Part shown: positions 24,717 to 33,240 of the stretch, in pieces
Numbering within the stretch: position 1 is the first letter of the stretch
How the letters are laid out: the number at the start of each line of letters is the position of its first letter
Source: Solimonas sp041659605
GTDB lineage: Bacteria > Pseudomonadota > Gammaproteobacteria > Nevskiales > Nevskiaceae
Reading direction: 5' to 3'
Assembly (NCBI GenBank): GCA_041659605.1
Contig: JBAZXW010000002.1
Location: 62,001 to 126,000, forward strand
DNA length: 64,000 nucleotides
Position numbers and translations under genes: made by a program
The notes under the pieces: generated by a model
What the model was told of the DNA's origin: nothing
Databases searched by the model: none
The model's input: the letters and a program-made list of their open reading frames with translations, nothing else

Positions 24717-25997
24717 TCAGATCGGCTTGCATGCCCGCGCGATCGCGTTCATCACGCCCACCGTGCGCAGCAAGCCCATCGGCGCGATCGATTTGCCGGT
24801 GTTGAGCAGCGCGACGGAGATGTCGCGCTGCGGGTCGGCCCAGCACAGCACGGTCATGAAGCCGAGGTGACCGAACGCCTGGCCGCAGTGCGGCCCGAAC
24901 AGGCCGAGCGGCTCCTCACCGAGCATGAAACCAGCCGAAAAACGGATCGGGAAATGCAGCGTCGCATCCCACTGGATGCGTCCGACCGGGTGGATCGCCT
25001 CGGCGACGGTCTCGGGCTTGAACACGCGCACGCCATCGAACTCGCCGCCGTTGAGCAGCATCTGGAACACGCGGCTAGCGTCGTCGGCCGTGGCGTACAT
25101 GTTGCCGGCAGGCACCACCGACGACAGGAACGCGTCGGTATTCGACGCTGCGGTCGCCGCGTCGAACTCGACGCCGAGGATGTCCTTTGCCAGGCGCGCC
25201 AGCGGGCCGACCGGCCGCGGACCGGTCATCCAGTGATGCGGCGCATCGTCGCGCTTGGCCTCTGGCAGGCCGTAAGTCAGATTGCGACAACCCAGGGGCT
25301 TGGCCAGCCAGTCGTTCAGCGCGTCATGCAGATCGATCTGTCCGACCCGGCGCACCAGTTCGCCGACGATGTAGCCGGCAGTCAGCGCGTGATACGCCTG
25401 GCGCTCGAAGTGCCTGTCGAACGGCTTGGCCTCGCACAGCATCCGCACGCAGCGATCCCAGTCGCGCAAGAGCTCCGGCGACGGCTCGACATCGTCCGGC
25501 AAGGCCGGCACGCCGGCACGGTGCGACAGCAGCTGGCGGATGGTCACGCGGTGCTTGCCGTGCGCGCCGAATTCCGGGATGTAGTCGACGACCAGATCTT
25601 CGAGACGAAGCTTGCCGTCCTCGGCCAGCTTGTGGATCAGCAGCGCGCTGATCGCCTTGGATGCCGAGAACAGGCAAATTGGCGCGTCGGGCGACAGCGG
25701 CACGAGCGGCCCACGTTCACCGGGGCCGTTGCCGCGCAGACAACCAATCGAGCGCTTGAGCACGATACGGCCGTGGCGGCGCACGACCATCGTGATCGCC
25801 GGCTGCAAGCCGGTGCGGTACAGGCGTTCCACCGAGGACCAGATCGCTGCGACCGCTTTGGGATCGAGGCCGACGTCGCGGGGGTCGCACTCGGCACCGA
25901 CGTCGATCTGCGTGTGCTCTGCGAGCTTGCGCGGCACGACGACGCGGGTTGGACGACCAAACGTCAATGAGGGAAGCCGCGGCATCGCCAGGTTCAC
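24717..25997 (-). CDS. Class C beta-lactamase-fold serine hydrolase
   Basis: 426 residues, no signal peptide, so cytosolic. The SxxK active-site motif is Ser111-Ala-Ser-Lys114 (LFSASKAISALLIHKLAEDGKLRLED); ARQAYHALTAGYIVGELVRR supplies the second-motif Tyr region and GHLGFMTVLCWADP resembles the third. These EstB-like enzymes are esterases or transesterases rather than antibiotic-resistance enzymes. Its ATG overlaps the stop of the ferredoxin gene by 4 bp, coupling it to the ferredoxin/reductase pair. A lactone or ester produced by a monooxygenase is a reasonable substrate, by inference. Confidence 0.88.
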   Translation of the reverse strand: MNLAMPRLPSLTFGRPTRVVVPRKLAEHTQIDVGAECDPRDVGLDPKAVAAIWSSVERLYRTGLQPAITMVVRRHGRIVLKRSIGCLRGNGPGERGPLVPLSPDAPICLFSASKAISALLIHKLAEDGKLRLEDLVVDYIPEFGAHGKHRVTIRQLLSHRAGVPALPDDVEPSPELLRDWDRCVRMLCEAKPFDRHFERQAYHALTAGYIVGELVRRVGQIDLHDALNDWLAKPLGCRNLTYGLPEAKRDDAPHHWMTGPRPVGPLARLAKDILGVEFDAATAASNTDAFLSSVVPAGNMYATADDASRVFQMLLNGGEFDGVRVFKPETVAEAIHPVGRIQWDATLHFPIRFSAGFMLGEEPLGLFGPHCGQAFGHLGFMTVLCWADPQRDISVALLNTGKSIAPMGLLRTVGVMNAIARACKPI

Positions 25998-26314
25998 AGC
26001 TGTCCCTCGGGAATGCGCACGACCAGTCCATCAAGCGAGTCATCGACGCGGATCTGGCAGGACAGGCGGCTCAGCGGTCCCGGCTCGATCGCCCCTTCGA
26101 GCATGCCTATCTCCAGCGCCTCGGGCGGCGGCAGCCGGCCATACCAGGCCTCGTCGACATAGACATGGCACGTCGCGCAGGAGCAGCAGCCGCCGCATTC
26201 GCCGACGATGCCGGGCACCAGATTGCCGGTGGCCGCCTCCATCACCGACTGCCCGTGCTGCGCGTCGACAGGGTACTCACCCTTCCCGGGCGCGATGAAA
26301 GTGATCCTGGGCAT
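25994..26314 (-). CDS. [2Fe-2S] ferredoxin, adrenodoxin type
   Basis: 106 residues. Cluster ligands Cys40, Cys46, Cys49 and Cys86 give C-x5-C-x2-C-x36-C (ECGGCCSCATCHVY ... LSCQI), the spacing of adrenodoxin/putidaredoxin electron carriers to P450s; two additional cysteines (43, 44) lie inside the loop. ATG 26314 is preferred over an adjacent upstream TTG; there is no clear ribosome site. The reductase gene ends 13 bp upstream. No P450 is in the window, so the acceptor must be elsewhere or is another oxygenase. Confidence 0.93.
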   Translation of the reverse strand: MPRITFIAPGKGEYPVDAQHGQSVMEAATGNLVPGIVGECGGCCSCATCHVYVDEAWYGRLPPPEALEIGMLEGAIEPGPLSRLSCQIRVDDSLDGLVVRIPEGQL

Positions 26315-26327
26315 CAAAGTCTCGGGC

Positions 26328-27581
26328 TCAGGCCGCCAGCGTCTTCATCGGCAGCGCCTCGTCGGCGAGCTGCGCCGGATCGATCACGGCCTTCGCGGCA
26401 ACGAGTTTCTTCGCGAACATGAAATCCTGCGGGCGCGTGACCGTGTCGGCGGCGATCATGTGACCGGCCTGGTCGAGGTAGAACACGGCGAAGTTGCGCT
26501 GCGTCAGCGGATCGCCGCGCAGCACGATGCGATCGTAGCCGGTGGAGATGCCGACCATCTGCAGCTTGAGGTCGTACTGATCGGACCAGAACCACGGCAC
26601 CATCTGGTAGGACTCGGTCTTGCCCATGAGGTTGCGCGCCGCGGCGCGCGCCTGCTCCATCGCGTTCTGCACCGACTCCAGGCGCACGCGGCGACCGAGG
26701 AAGGCGCTGGGATGGTTGGTGCAGTCGCCGGCGGCGTAGATGTCCGGGTCCGAGGTGCGCGCGTGCTCGTCGACGACGATGCCGTTGTCGACCGCGAGTC
26801 CCGCGGTCTGTGCCAGCTCGGTGTTGGCGACCACGCCGATGCCGACGATCACCAGGTCGGTGTCGACATGGCCGCCGTCGGCAAAGCGCACGCGCGTCAC
26901 CTCCGGCTCACCCTCGAAGGCGGCAACGCCCACGCCGGTGCGCAGGTCGACGCCGGCCTCGCGGTGCACGCGCTCGTAGAACGCCGACACCTCGGGACAG
27001 GTCACGCGCGCGAGCACGCGCGGCAGCCCTTCGAGCACCGTCACCTTGAGACCGTGCTTGACCAGCACCGCCGCCGCTTCGAGGCCGATGAATCCGCCGC
27101 CGACGATGGTCACGCGCTTGCCCTCGCCGCAGCGCGCGCGGATGGCCTGCACGTCGGCGATCGTGCGCAGCAGGAAGACGTTGGCGCGATCCGCGCCCGG
27201 CGCCGGAATCGGCCGCGCGCGCCCGCCGGTGGCGAGCACCAGCTTGTCGTAGCCGATACGGCTGCCGTCGGCCAGTTCGAGCTGCTTTGCGGCGCGGTCG
27301 ATGCGCTCGACGCGCACGCCGCCGCGATACTCGATCTTCGCCTTGTCCAGATTCGCCTGCTGCATCATGTACAGCTGCTCTTCGCCCATCGTGCCGGCCA
27401 GATAAGCCTTGGACAGCGGCGGCCGCTTGTACGGCAGGAAAGGCTCTTCGCCGAGAATCACGACCTTGCCGTCAAAACCCAGCTTGCGCAGTTCCGCCGC
27501 AGTTTCGCCGCCGGCCTGGCCGCCACCGACGATCACCACCGTACCGAGTGCCGCTTCCGTCATTCCCGTCATCCCCTTCAT
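26328..27581 (-). CDS. FAD-dependent ferredoxin reductase
   Basis: 417 residues. FAD motif VVIVGGGQAGGETAAELR near the N-terminus, LPYKRPPLSKAYLAG, NAD-binding VTIVGGGFIGLEAAAVLVKHG, and the second FAD motif IYAAGDCTNHPS are those of putidaredoxin/rubredoxin reductase-type enzymes; a C-terminal reductase domain (WFWSDQYDLKLQMVGIS) completes it. It passes electrons from NAD(P)H to the ferredoxin encoded 13 bp downstream. ATG 27581 has GAGG 7 bp upstream; two further in-frame ATGs lie within the first seven codons. Confidence 0.93.
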   Translation of the reverse strand: MKGMTGMTEAALGTVVIVGGGQAGGETAAELRKLGFDGKVVILGEEPFLPYKRPPLSKAYLAGTMGEEQLYMMQQANLDKAKIEYRGGVRVERIDRAAKQLELADGSRIGYDKLVLATGGRARPIPAPGADRANVFLLRTIADVQAIRARCGEGKRVTIVGGGFIGLEAAAVLVKHGLKVTVLEGLPRVLARVTCPEVSAFYERVHREAGVDLRTGVGVAAFEGEPEVTRVRFADGGHVDTDLVIVGIGVVANTELAQTAGLAVDNGIVVDEHARTSDPDIYAAGDCTNHPSAFLGRRVRLESVQNAMEQARAAARNLMGKTESYQMVPWFWSDQYDLKLQMVGISTGYDRIVLRGDPLTQRNFAVFYLDQAGHMIAADTVTRPQDFMFAKKLVAAKAVIDPAQLADEALPMKTLAA

Positions 27582-27632
27582 TACCCCGCCTCAGTGTCGT
27601 GTCGCGCCCGCGCCACGGCATCCCTCGTCCGG

Positions 27633-27661
27633 TGTAGGAGCGGCCCACGGCCGCTCCTACA
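27633..27661. repeat. Palindromic repeat, family 1 (minimal copy)
   Basis: TGTAGGAGCGGCC-cac-GGCCGCTCCTACA, a perfect 13-bp inverted repeat, between the lipase stop and the ferredoxin reductase start. It is the simplest form of the element and may end lipase transcription. Confidence 0.85.
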
Positions 27662-27676
27662 GTCTCTGTCACCCCA

Positions 27677-28717
27677 TCATCCGCCCGTCTGCGCATACGG
27701 CTTGAGCGGCGGCTCCTCGGTCGCGAAACGCGGCTGCGCGAGCCCGTAGGCCGGCTCCTGCTGCAGCACGCCGATCATGTTCTGCACCGCTTCCGACGCG
27801 ACGATCTGGTCCGGCACGATCGGGATCAGCCCGCACAGCGCCACGCCTCCGGCGCGCTCGATGTTCGCCGGGCCCGGATGCTCCAGCGCGTCGAGCATCA
27901 GGTCGAAAGTCAGGCGATCGGTCAGGCCAATGGTGACGTGATCGACAAAGCGCCCCGGGCACAGGTCCTGGATCAGGAGGTTGGTCACCGCCGGGTTGTC
28001 GAGGCCGAACTCCACGGCCGCGGTCGGCACCGGTGCCACCGGCTGCACCAGTTCGTCGAATTGCGTGTAGATCGCGGTGTACGAGATCTCGCCCGGCGTC
28101 TCGTCGCCGCTGTTGGTCGCCTGCATAAACTTCGAGTCGGGCGCGAACTGGTAGATCACCTCCGGCACCAGGCCGACGGCGCTGAGCAGCGGAAACAGGC
28201 CGCCGAGCGTCGCCTGGTCGGTGCCGTGGTTCGGGCCAGCCAGCATGACGAAGTCATCAACCGCCGCGCGCGCCGACGGCCACCACTTGATCGCCCAGCG
28301 CGGCACCGCAACGCCCTGGCTGTGGCCGATCATCGCGACCCGCCGCCCGGTGTCTTCGTAGATGCGCCGCAGCGCGTGAACGACATACTCGGCCGACACC
28401 TGCATGTCGTTGAGGCCGCGGTCCGGGTAGGTCACGGTGCAGACGTCGTAGCCGCGCTCGGCGAGCAGCGGCAGCCAGGTCCAGTCGTACTGCTCGAAGC
28501 CCGCGGTGAAAGTGCCGTGGACCAGCAGCACCGGCGGCTTGTCCGGATGCTCGAAGGGCGTGCAGATCAGCGCCTGTTCCAGCAGATCGGGATCGGACTC
28601 CAGCTTGGGCTCCGCCGAGTAGTCCATCTGCGCGCCGCCGGGCCCATGGCCGCAGCTGACCAGCACGAACAGGGTCAGGAACAGCGCGCCGCCGGCACGT
28701 ATCACAGGCCGGATCAT
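27677..28717 (-). CDS. Secreted lipase-like alpha/beta hydrolase (probable lipoprotein)
   Basis: 346 residues from ATG 28717, whose ATGA overlaps the stop of the PTPS gene. Signal MIRPVIRAGGALFLTLFVLVSC ends in a lipobox-like LVSC. HGTFTAGFEQYDWTWLPLLAERGYDV is the oxyanion region, GHSQGV the nucleophile elbow, and AGPNHGT follows, as in LipA/EstA-type bacterial lipases. Extracytoplasmic esterase activity on lipids or steroid esters is expected. Catalytic His is probably in the RFVDHVTIG region, which aligns with lipase LHTDH... positions only loosely. Confidence 0.85.
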   Translation of the reverse strand: MIRPVIRAGGALFLTLFVLVSCGHGPGGAQMDYSAEPKLESDPDLLEQALICTPFEHPDKPPVLLVHGTFTAGFEQYDWTWLPLLAERGYDVCTVTYPDRGLNDMQVSAEYVVHALRRIYEDTGRRVAMIGHSQGVAVPRWAIKWWPSARAAVDDFVMLAGPNHGTDQATLGGLFPLLSAVGLVPEVIYQFAPDSKFMQATNSGDETPGEISYTAIYTQFDELVQPVAPVPTAAVEFGLDNPAVTNLLIQDLCPGRFVDHVTIGLTDRLTFDLMLDALEHPGPANIERAGGVALCGLIPIVPDQIVASEAVQNMIGVLQQEPAYGLAQPRFATEEPPLKPYAQTGG

Positions 28718-29157
28718 GCGCCCCGCTCGCCGCGGTACACCGCCCAGTTCTTCTCGGTCTCGTGCAATCGAACCTCGTACATCAGCTCGCCGAAGCGGGC
28801 ATGCAGCACATTCCAGAACAGCACCGCCAGATTCTCCACCGTGGGGTTGATCCCGCGGCACAGCTCCGAATCGTGATTCAGGTGCCGGTGGTCGACGTCT
28901 TCCAGGATCAGCGCGCGCGTGGCATCGCGGACCTCGGTCAGGTTGACGACGACACCGGTCCGCGGGTCGATCGGTCCGCGCAGCGTCACTTCCAGCACGT
29001 AATTATGCCCGTGACCGTGGTCATACGCGCAGGGGCCGAACAAAGCGCGGTTGTCGGCGTCGCTCAGCGCGGCCGACCACAGCCGGTGGCCGGCGCAGAA
29101 GGTCTCGCGGCGCGTCAGGTAGACGATCGGCGCGCCCCCGCTCTTCCTAGTCGTCAT
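28714..29157 (-). CDS. 6-pyruvoyl-tetrahydropterin synthase / QueD family protein
   Basis: 147 residues. Zinc ligands His24 (FCAGHRL), His49 and His51 (HGHGHNY), catalytic Cys43 in GPCAYDHGHGHNY, PTVENLAVLFWNVL, and the C-terminal LHETEKN that binds the pterin. The CxxxxGHGHNY form resembles eukaryotic PTPS more than E. coli QueD (CxxxHGHS). It acts on 7,8-dihydroneopterin triphosphate in pterin or queuosine synthesis. Odd context: it is embedded in an SDR-PTPS-lipase overlap set, with no other queuosine or folate genes nearby, so a pterin cofactor role with the SDR (a pteridine reductase-like partner) is possible but unproven. Confidence 0.88.
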   Translation of the reverse strand: MTTRKSGGAPIVYLTRRETFCAGHRLWSAALSDADNRALFGPCAYDHGHGHNYVLEVTLRGPIDPRTGVVVNLTEVRDATRALILEDVDHRHLNHDSELCRGINPTVENLAVLFWNVLHARFGELMYEVRLHETEKNWAVYRGERGA

Positions 29158-29839
29158 TGCAGTGAATCTCTACGGTGGTTCCGGTGATCGGCCCGGCCTG
29201 GGCCCGGTCGAGCAGGAATTCGACGGTCGGCGCAATCTCGTCCGGAGTGGTCCTGGGCACCAGGCCCAGTGCGCCGACCATGTCGGTGTGCATCGTGCCC
29301 GGCGCGATCGCGTTGACGCGGATGCCGTGCGTCTTGCCTTCGAGGGCCAGCGCCTCGGTCAGGCCGACAACCGCGTGCTTCGACGCCGCGTAGGCGCCGA
29401 AGCCGGCGAAGCGCTGCATGCCGCGCAGCCCACCCAGCGACGAGACGTTGACGATGTCGCCGTGGATGCCGCGCTCGCGCCACAGCCGCATCGCCGCGCG
29501 GCAAGCGTTGAACGTGCCGCCGACATTGATCGCCATCACTTCGGCAAAGCGTTGCGGCGTCAGCTCGTCCCAGATCGCGCCGCGGCCGAGGATCGCCGCA
29601 CTGCAGACGAGCGTATCGGGCGCGAAGCTGCGGATCGCCGCATCGACCGCCTCGGCGTCCGCGACATCGAGCGGACAGGCGACGGCCAGCGCGCCCAGCT
29701 CGCCGGCCAAGGCCCGCAGCGGCTCGGCTCGACGCCCCGCGAGCGCAAGCCGCCAGCCGCGCGCGGCAAGCCGCCGCGCCACGGCGGCGCCCAGGCCGGT
29801 GCCGCCACCGGTGATGAAGGCGGATCGAGTTGAACTCAT
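29147..29839 (-). CDS. SDR family oxidoreductase
   Basis: 230 residues from ATG 29839. TGGGTGLGAAVARRLAARG is the nucleotide-binding motif, LVCSAAILG replaces NNAG, VNVSSLGG and FGAYAASKHAV provide Ser and Tyr-Lys with a longer than usual loop between them. The product overlaps the PTPS gene by 11 bp, so they are coupled. Possibilities are a pteridine reductase-like enzyme working with PTPS or a catabolic dehydrogenase; sequence alone does not decide. Confidence 0.88.
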   Translation of the reverse strand: MSSTRSAFITGGGTGLGAAVARRLAARGWRLALAGRRAEPLRALAGELGALAVACPLDVADAEAVDAAIRSFAPDTLVCSAAILGRGAIWDELTPQRFAEVMAINVGGTFNACRAAMRLWRERGIHGDIVNVSSLGGLRGMQRFAGFGAYAASKHAVVGLTEALALEGKTHGIRVNAIAPGTMHTDMVGALGLVPRTTPDEIAPTVEFLLDRAQAGPITGTTVEIHCNDD

Positions 29840-29982
29840 CACGTCATTGTCGCATCGAATGCGCGTACCCCGCGCGCGGGCAGTCCGTCGCCACAGTGCT
29901 ATTGTCTGCGGGCGCACGCTCGCTGTTGCCGAGCCGGGGAACGCGGCCGCGACGAGCTGCGTCCACCGTGCAGGGGGACTTC

Positions 29983-31293
29983 ATGTACGACCCGATCACC
30001 AGTCCGGCCGCGTCCGCCAACGCGATGCTGCACCTGACGATTCTCGGTGTCGGCCTGGCTCTGGCCAGTTACGACAAGCACACGGCGACGACGCGCGCAC
30101 TGGCGGCAAGCTTCGCGCTGTGGGGCAGCGAGGAACTGCCCCGTCTGTGGCTGCGTACCCTCGGCCTGTGGCCCCCGGGCTACGAGATCATGCAGATCGG
30201 CTGGATCGGCGGCTACCTGAGCAGCATCGCCGGCGCCGAGTACCTGATCCTGGTGCTGCGGACGGCGCCCTCAGGCGATCGGCCCGTGCGTGCGGCGGTG
30301 GCCATGCTGCGCGTGAACCAGCTGCTCATCGCCAGTTACTTCCTGCTCGAACTGCTCATGCCGGAACGGTACGAGCAGTCGCTGTCCGGGGCAGGCGCGG
30401 GCTTCCTGCTGTTCAAGTCACTGGAGCTGCTGGGCAACGCAACCCTGGTGCTGCCGGTCGCGATCGTGCTGATCCGTGGCGTCGACCTCCTCGAACGCCG
30501 GCGCGTGATCGCGCTGCTCACATCGACTCCTTTCTTTCTGACCACCGGCTTTCTGCCCAACGGCATCATCCAGATCCTGATGGCCTTCGTCGGCCTGCTG
30601 ATCATCCTGCGCGGCTGCATGGGCTTCCTCGTCGCCCAGGGACGCCGCGGCGAATTCATGGCGCGCTTCCTGTCGCCCCAGATCCGCGATCGCGTGCGCG
30701 AACAGGGGCTCGTCCAGGCGCTGCAGCAGAATCGGGCCGAGATCACGATCGTGTGCAGCGATCTGCGCGGGTTCACGGCCTACGCGCAGGCGCGCGACTC
30801 GGCAACGGTGATCGAAATTCTGCGACGCTACTACGACATCGCCGGCGACATCGCGGCGCAGTTCGGCGCCACCATCAAGGACTTCGCCGGCGACGGCGTG
30901 CTGATCCTGGTCGGCGCTCCGCAACCGCGCGCCGATCACGCTCGCGCGGGCGTCGACCTCGCGCAGCAGCTGGTCACCAGCACGCGCGCGCTGCTCGCCG
31001 AGTACAGCGACGCGATCGCGCCGCTGGACGTGGGTGCCGGCGTCGCCACGGGTACAGTCACGGCCGGCGTGATCGATTCGAGATCGCGCCTCGAGTACGC
31101 AGCCGTGGGGGCCGCCGTGAACCTCGCCGCACGCCTGTGCAGCGCCGCGGCAGCAGGCCAAGTGCGCCTGTCGCTGCGCACCGCCGAACTGAGCGGACGC
31201 ACCGACCTCACGGAACTGCCGCGGATCGCCCTCAAGGGCATCGGCGACGCGGTGCAGAACTTCGCCCCCGGGCCGCAGGAGGTCGCGGCTTAG
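29983..31293 (+). CDS. Class III adenylate/guanylate cyclase with membrane sensor
   Basis: 436 residues. The N-terminal half has about six transmembrane helices (for example LHLTILGVGLALA, YLILVL, LLIASYFLLELLM, ATLVLPVAIVLI, IIQILMAFVGLLIIL). The C-terminal catalytic domain has both metal Asp residues (VCSDLRGFTAYAQ and FAGDGVLILVG) and VGAAVNLAARLC. It makes cAMP or cGMP from NTP; ATP is more likely given the family. ATG 29983 has AGGGGGA upstream. Its 3' end overlaps the convergent propionyl-CoA synthetase gene by 4 bp. Possible link to catabolite control of the surrounding genes, which is inference. Confidence 0.88.
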   Translation: MYDPITSPAASANAMLHLTILGVGLALASYDKHTATTRALAASFALWGSEELPRLWLRTLGLWPPGYEIMQIGWIGGYLSSIAGAEYLILVLRTAPSGDRPVRAAVAMLRVNQLLIASYFLLELLMPERYEQSLSGAGAGFLLFKSLELLGNATLVLPVAIVLIRGVDLLERRRVIALLTSTPFFLTTGFLPNGIIQILMAFVGLLIILRGCMGFLVAQGRRGEFMARFLSPQIRDRVREQGLVQALQQNRAEITIVCSDLRGFTAYAQARDSATVIEILRRYYDIAGDIAAQFGATIKDFAGDGVLILVGAPQPRADHARAGVDLAQQLVTSTRALLAEYSDAIAPLDVGAGVATGTVTAGVIDSRSRLEYAAVGAAVNLAARLCSAAAAGQVRLSLRTAELSGRTDLTELPRIALKGIGDAVQNFAPGPQEVAA

Positions 31294-33185
31294 CCGGGCG
31301 TCTTCAGCACTGCCCCGATCTCGTCGAGGATGCGCGGATCGTCGATCGTCGCCGGTACGGTGTAGGGCTGGCCGTCGGCGATCGCGCGCATGGTCGCGCG
31401 CAGCACCTTGCCGGAGCGGGTCTTGGGCAGGCGCGGCACGATCAGCGCGGTCTTGAACGCAGCGACCGCCCCGATCTGCTCGCGTACGCGCGCGACCAGC
31501 TCCTTCTGGATGTCCGCAGCCGGCCGGTTCACGCCCGATTTGAGCACGACCAGGCCCAGCGGCAGCTGGCCTTTCATCGCATCAGCGACGCCGATGACGG
31601 CGCATTCGGCAACGTCCGGATGCCCGGCCAGCACTTCCTCCATCGCGCCGGTGGACAGGCGATGGCCGGCGACGTTGATGATGTCGTCGATGCGCGACAT
31701 GATCCAGCCGTAGCCGTCGGCGTCGATGTAGCCCGCGTCGCCGGTCAGGTAGTAGCCGGGATAGCGCGTCAGGTAGTGCTCGCGGTAGCCGGCTTCGTTG
31801 TTCCACATCGTCGACAGGGTTCCCGGCGGCAGCGGCAGCTTGAGGACGAGGTTGCCGATCTCGCCGGCCGGCTGCGGCTTGCCGTCGACATCGAGCGCCT
31901 GCAGCTCGAAACCCGGCACCGGCACCGTCGCCGAACCCGGCTTCACCGGCATCGGCTCCAGCCCCTGGCAGTTGGCGATCGCCGGCCAGCCCAGCTCGGT
32001 CTGCCACCAGTGGTCGATGACCGGCACCTTGAGCATCGCCTGCGCCCACTGGATCGTGTCCGGATCGGAGCGCTCGCCGGCGAGGAACAGGGTGCGCAGG
32101 CAGGCGATGTCGTACTTCTTCAGCAGCTCGCCGCGCGGGTCTTCCTTCTTGATCGCGCGGAAGGCCGTCGGCGCGGTGAAGAAAGTCTGCACGCGATGCT
32201 GGCTGATCACGCGCCAGAACGCGCCGGCATCCGGCGTGCCGACCGGCTTGCCTTCGTAGAGGATCGTCGTGCAGCCGAGCAGCAGCGGCGCGTAGACGAT
32301 GTACGAATGGCCGACGACCCAGCCGACGTCCGAGGCCGCCCAGTACACCTCGCCCGGCTTGACGTTGTAGACCGCGCGCATCGAGTAATGCAGCGCCACC
32401 GCATGACCGCCATGGTCGCGCACGACGCCCTTGGGCTTGCCGGTCGTGCCCGAGGTGTAGAGCACGTAGAGCGGATCGGTCGATGCCACCGGCACGCAGT
32501 CCGCCGGCTTGGCGTTGGCCACCGCCGCAGTCCAGTCGAGATCGCGGCCGGCGACCAGCGTCGCCGCGCATTGCGGACGCTGCAGGATGATGCAGTGCCT
32601 GACCTTGTGCGCGGACAGCTCCAGCGCCTGGTCGAGCAGCGGCTTGTATTCGACGATGCGCCCCGGCTCGATGCCGCAGGACGCCGTGACCACGAGCACC
32701 GGCTGGGCGTCGTCGATGCGCTTGGCCAGCTCCGGCGCGGCGAAGCCACCGAACACGACCGAATGCACCGCACCGATGCGCGCGCAGGCGAGCATCGCGA
32801 TCGCCGCCTCCGGCACCATCGGCATGTAGATGATGACGCGCTCGCCGGTCTTCACGCCCTGCGCCACCAGCGCGCCAGCGAAGCGCGCGACCGCGTCGCG
32901 CAGCTCGCGGTAGGTATACGTGCGCACCGTGCCGGTCACCGGGCTGTCGTAGATCAGCGCCGCCTGCTCGGCACGGCCGCCGTCGACGTGGCGGTCGAGC
33001 GCGTTGTAGCAGGTGTTGAACTGCGCGCCGGCGAACCAGCGACAGGTCTTGTGCGGATGCGGCTGCGGGGATTCCTCGAGCACGTGATCCCAGCGCCGGT
33101 GCCAGTGCAGGTGCTCCGCCTGCTCGGCCCAGAACGCCTGCGGATCCGTCAGCGCACGGCGGTATTCGTCCTGATAACGGCCCAT
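31290..33185 (-). CDS. prpE: Propionate-CoA ligase (PrpE type)
   Basis: 631 residues, usual PrpE length. N-terminal MGRYQDEYRRALTDPQAFWAEQA, FNTCYNALDRHVDGGRAEQAALIYDSPVT, P-loop YTSGTTGKPKGVVRDHGGHAVAL, DVGWVVGHSYIVYAPLL, YLTGDAGYIDADGYGWIMSRIDDIINVAGHRLSTGAMEE, and the AMP-forming lysine in LPKTRSGKVLR. It activates propionate (and related short acids) to propionyl-CoA, the kind of C3 product left by steroid, odd-chain or branched-chain breakdown. Its placement near the acyl-CoA carboxylase operon is consistent with use of such units. High confidence on family; acetate activity cannot be excluded. Confidence 0.93.
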   Translation of the reverse strand: MGRYQDEYRRALTDPQAFWAEQAEHLHWHRRWDHVLEESPQPHPHKTCRWFAGAQFNTCYNALDRHVDGGRAEQAALIYDSPVTGTVRTYTYRELRDAVARFAGALVAQGVKTGERVIIYMPMVPEAAIAMLACARIGAVHSVVFGGFAAPELAKRIDDAQPVLVVTASCGIEPGRIVEYKPLLDQALELSAHKVRHCIILQRPQCAATLVAGRDLDWTAAVANAKPADCVPVASTDPLYVLYTSGTTGKPKGVVRDHGGHAVALHYSMRAVYNVKPGEVYWAASDVGWVVGHSYIVYAPLLLGCTTILYEGKPVGTPDAGAFWRVISQHRVQTFFTAPTAFRAIKKEDPRGELLKKYDIACLRTLFLAGERSDPDTIQWAQAMLKVPVIDHWWQTELGWPAIANCQGLEPMPVKPGSATVPVPGFELQALDVDGKPQPAGEIGNLVLKLPLPPGTLSTMWNNEAGYREHYLTRYPGYYLTGDAGYIDADGYGWIMSRIDDIINVAGHRLSTGAMEEVLAGHPDVAECAVIGVADAMKGQLPLGLVVLKSGVNRPAADIQKELVARVREQIGAVAAFKTALIVPRLPKTRSGKVLRATMRAIADGQPYTVPATIDDPRILDEIGAVLKTPG

Positions 33186-33240
33186 CTTCGTCTCCTACGA
33201 AGCTGCTCCTCCCCCCGCCAAGCGGCGAGGGAACAAAGAA

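Noticed and set aside
24717..25997. An antibiotic-resistance beta-lactamase
   Set aside because: No signal peptide, and the sequence and operon context are those of EstB-like esterases.
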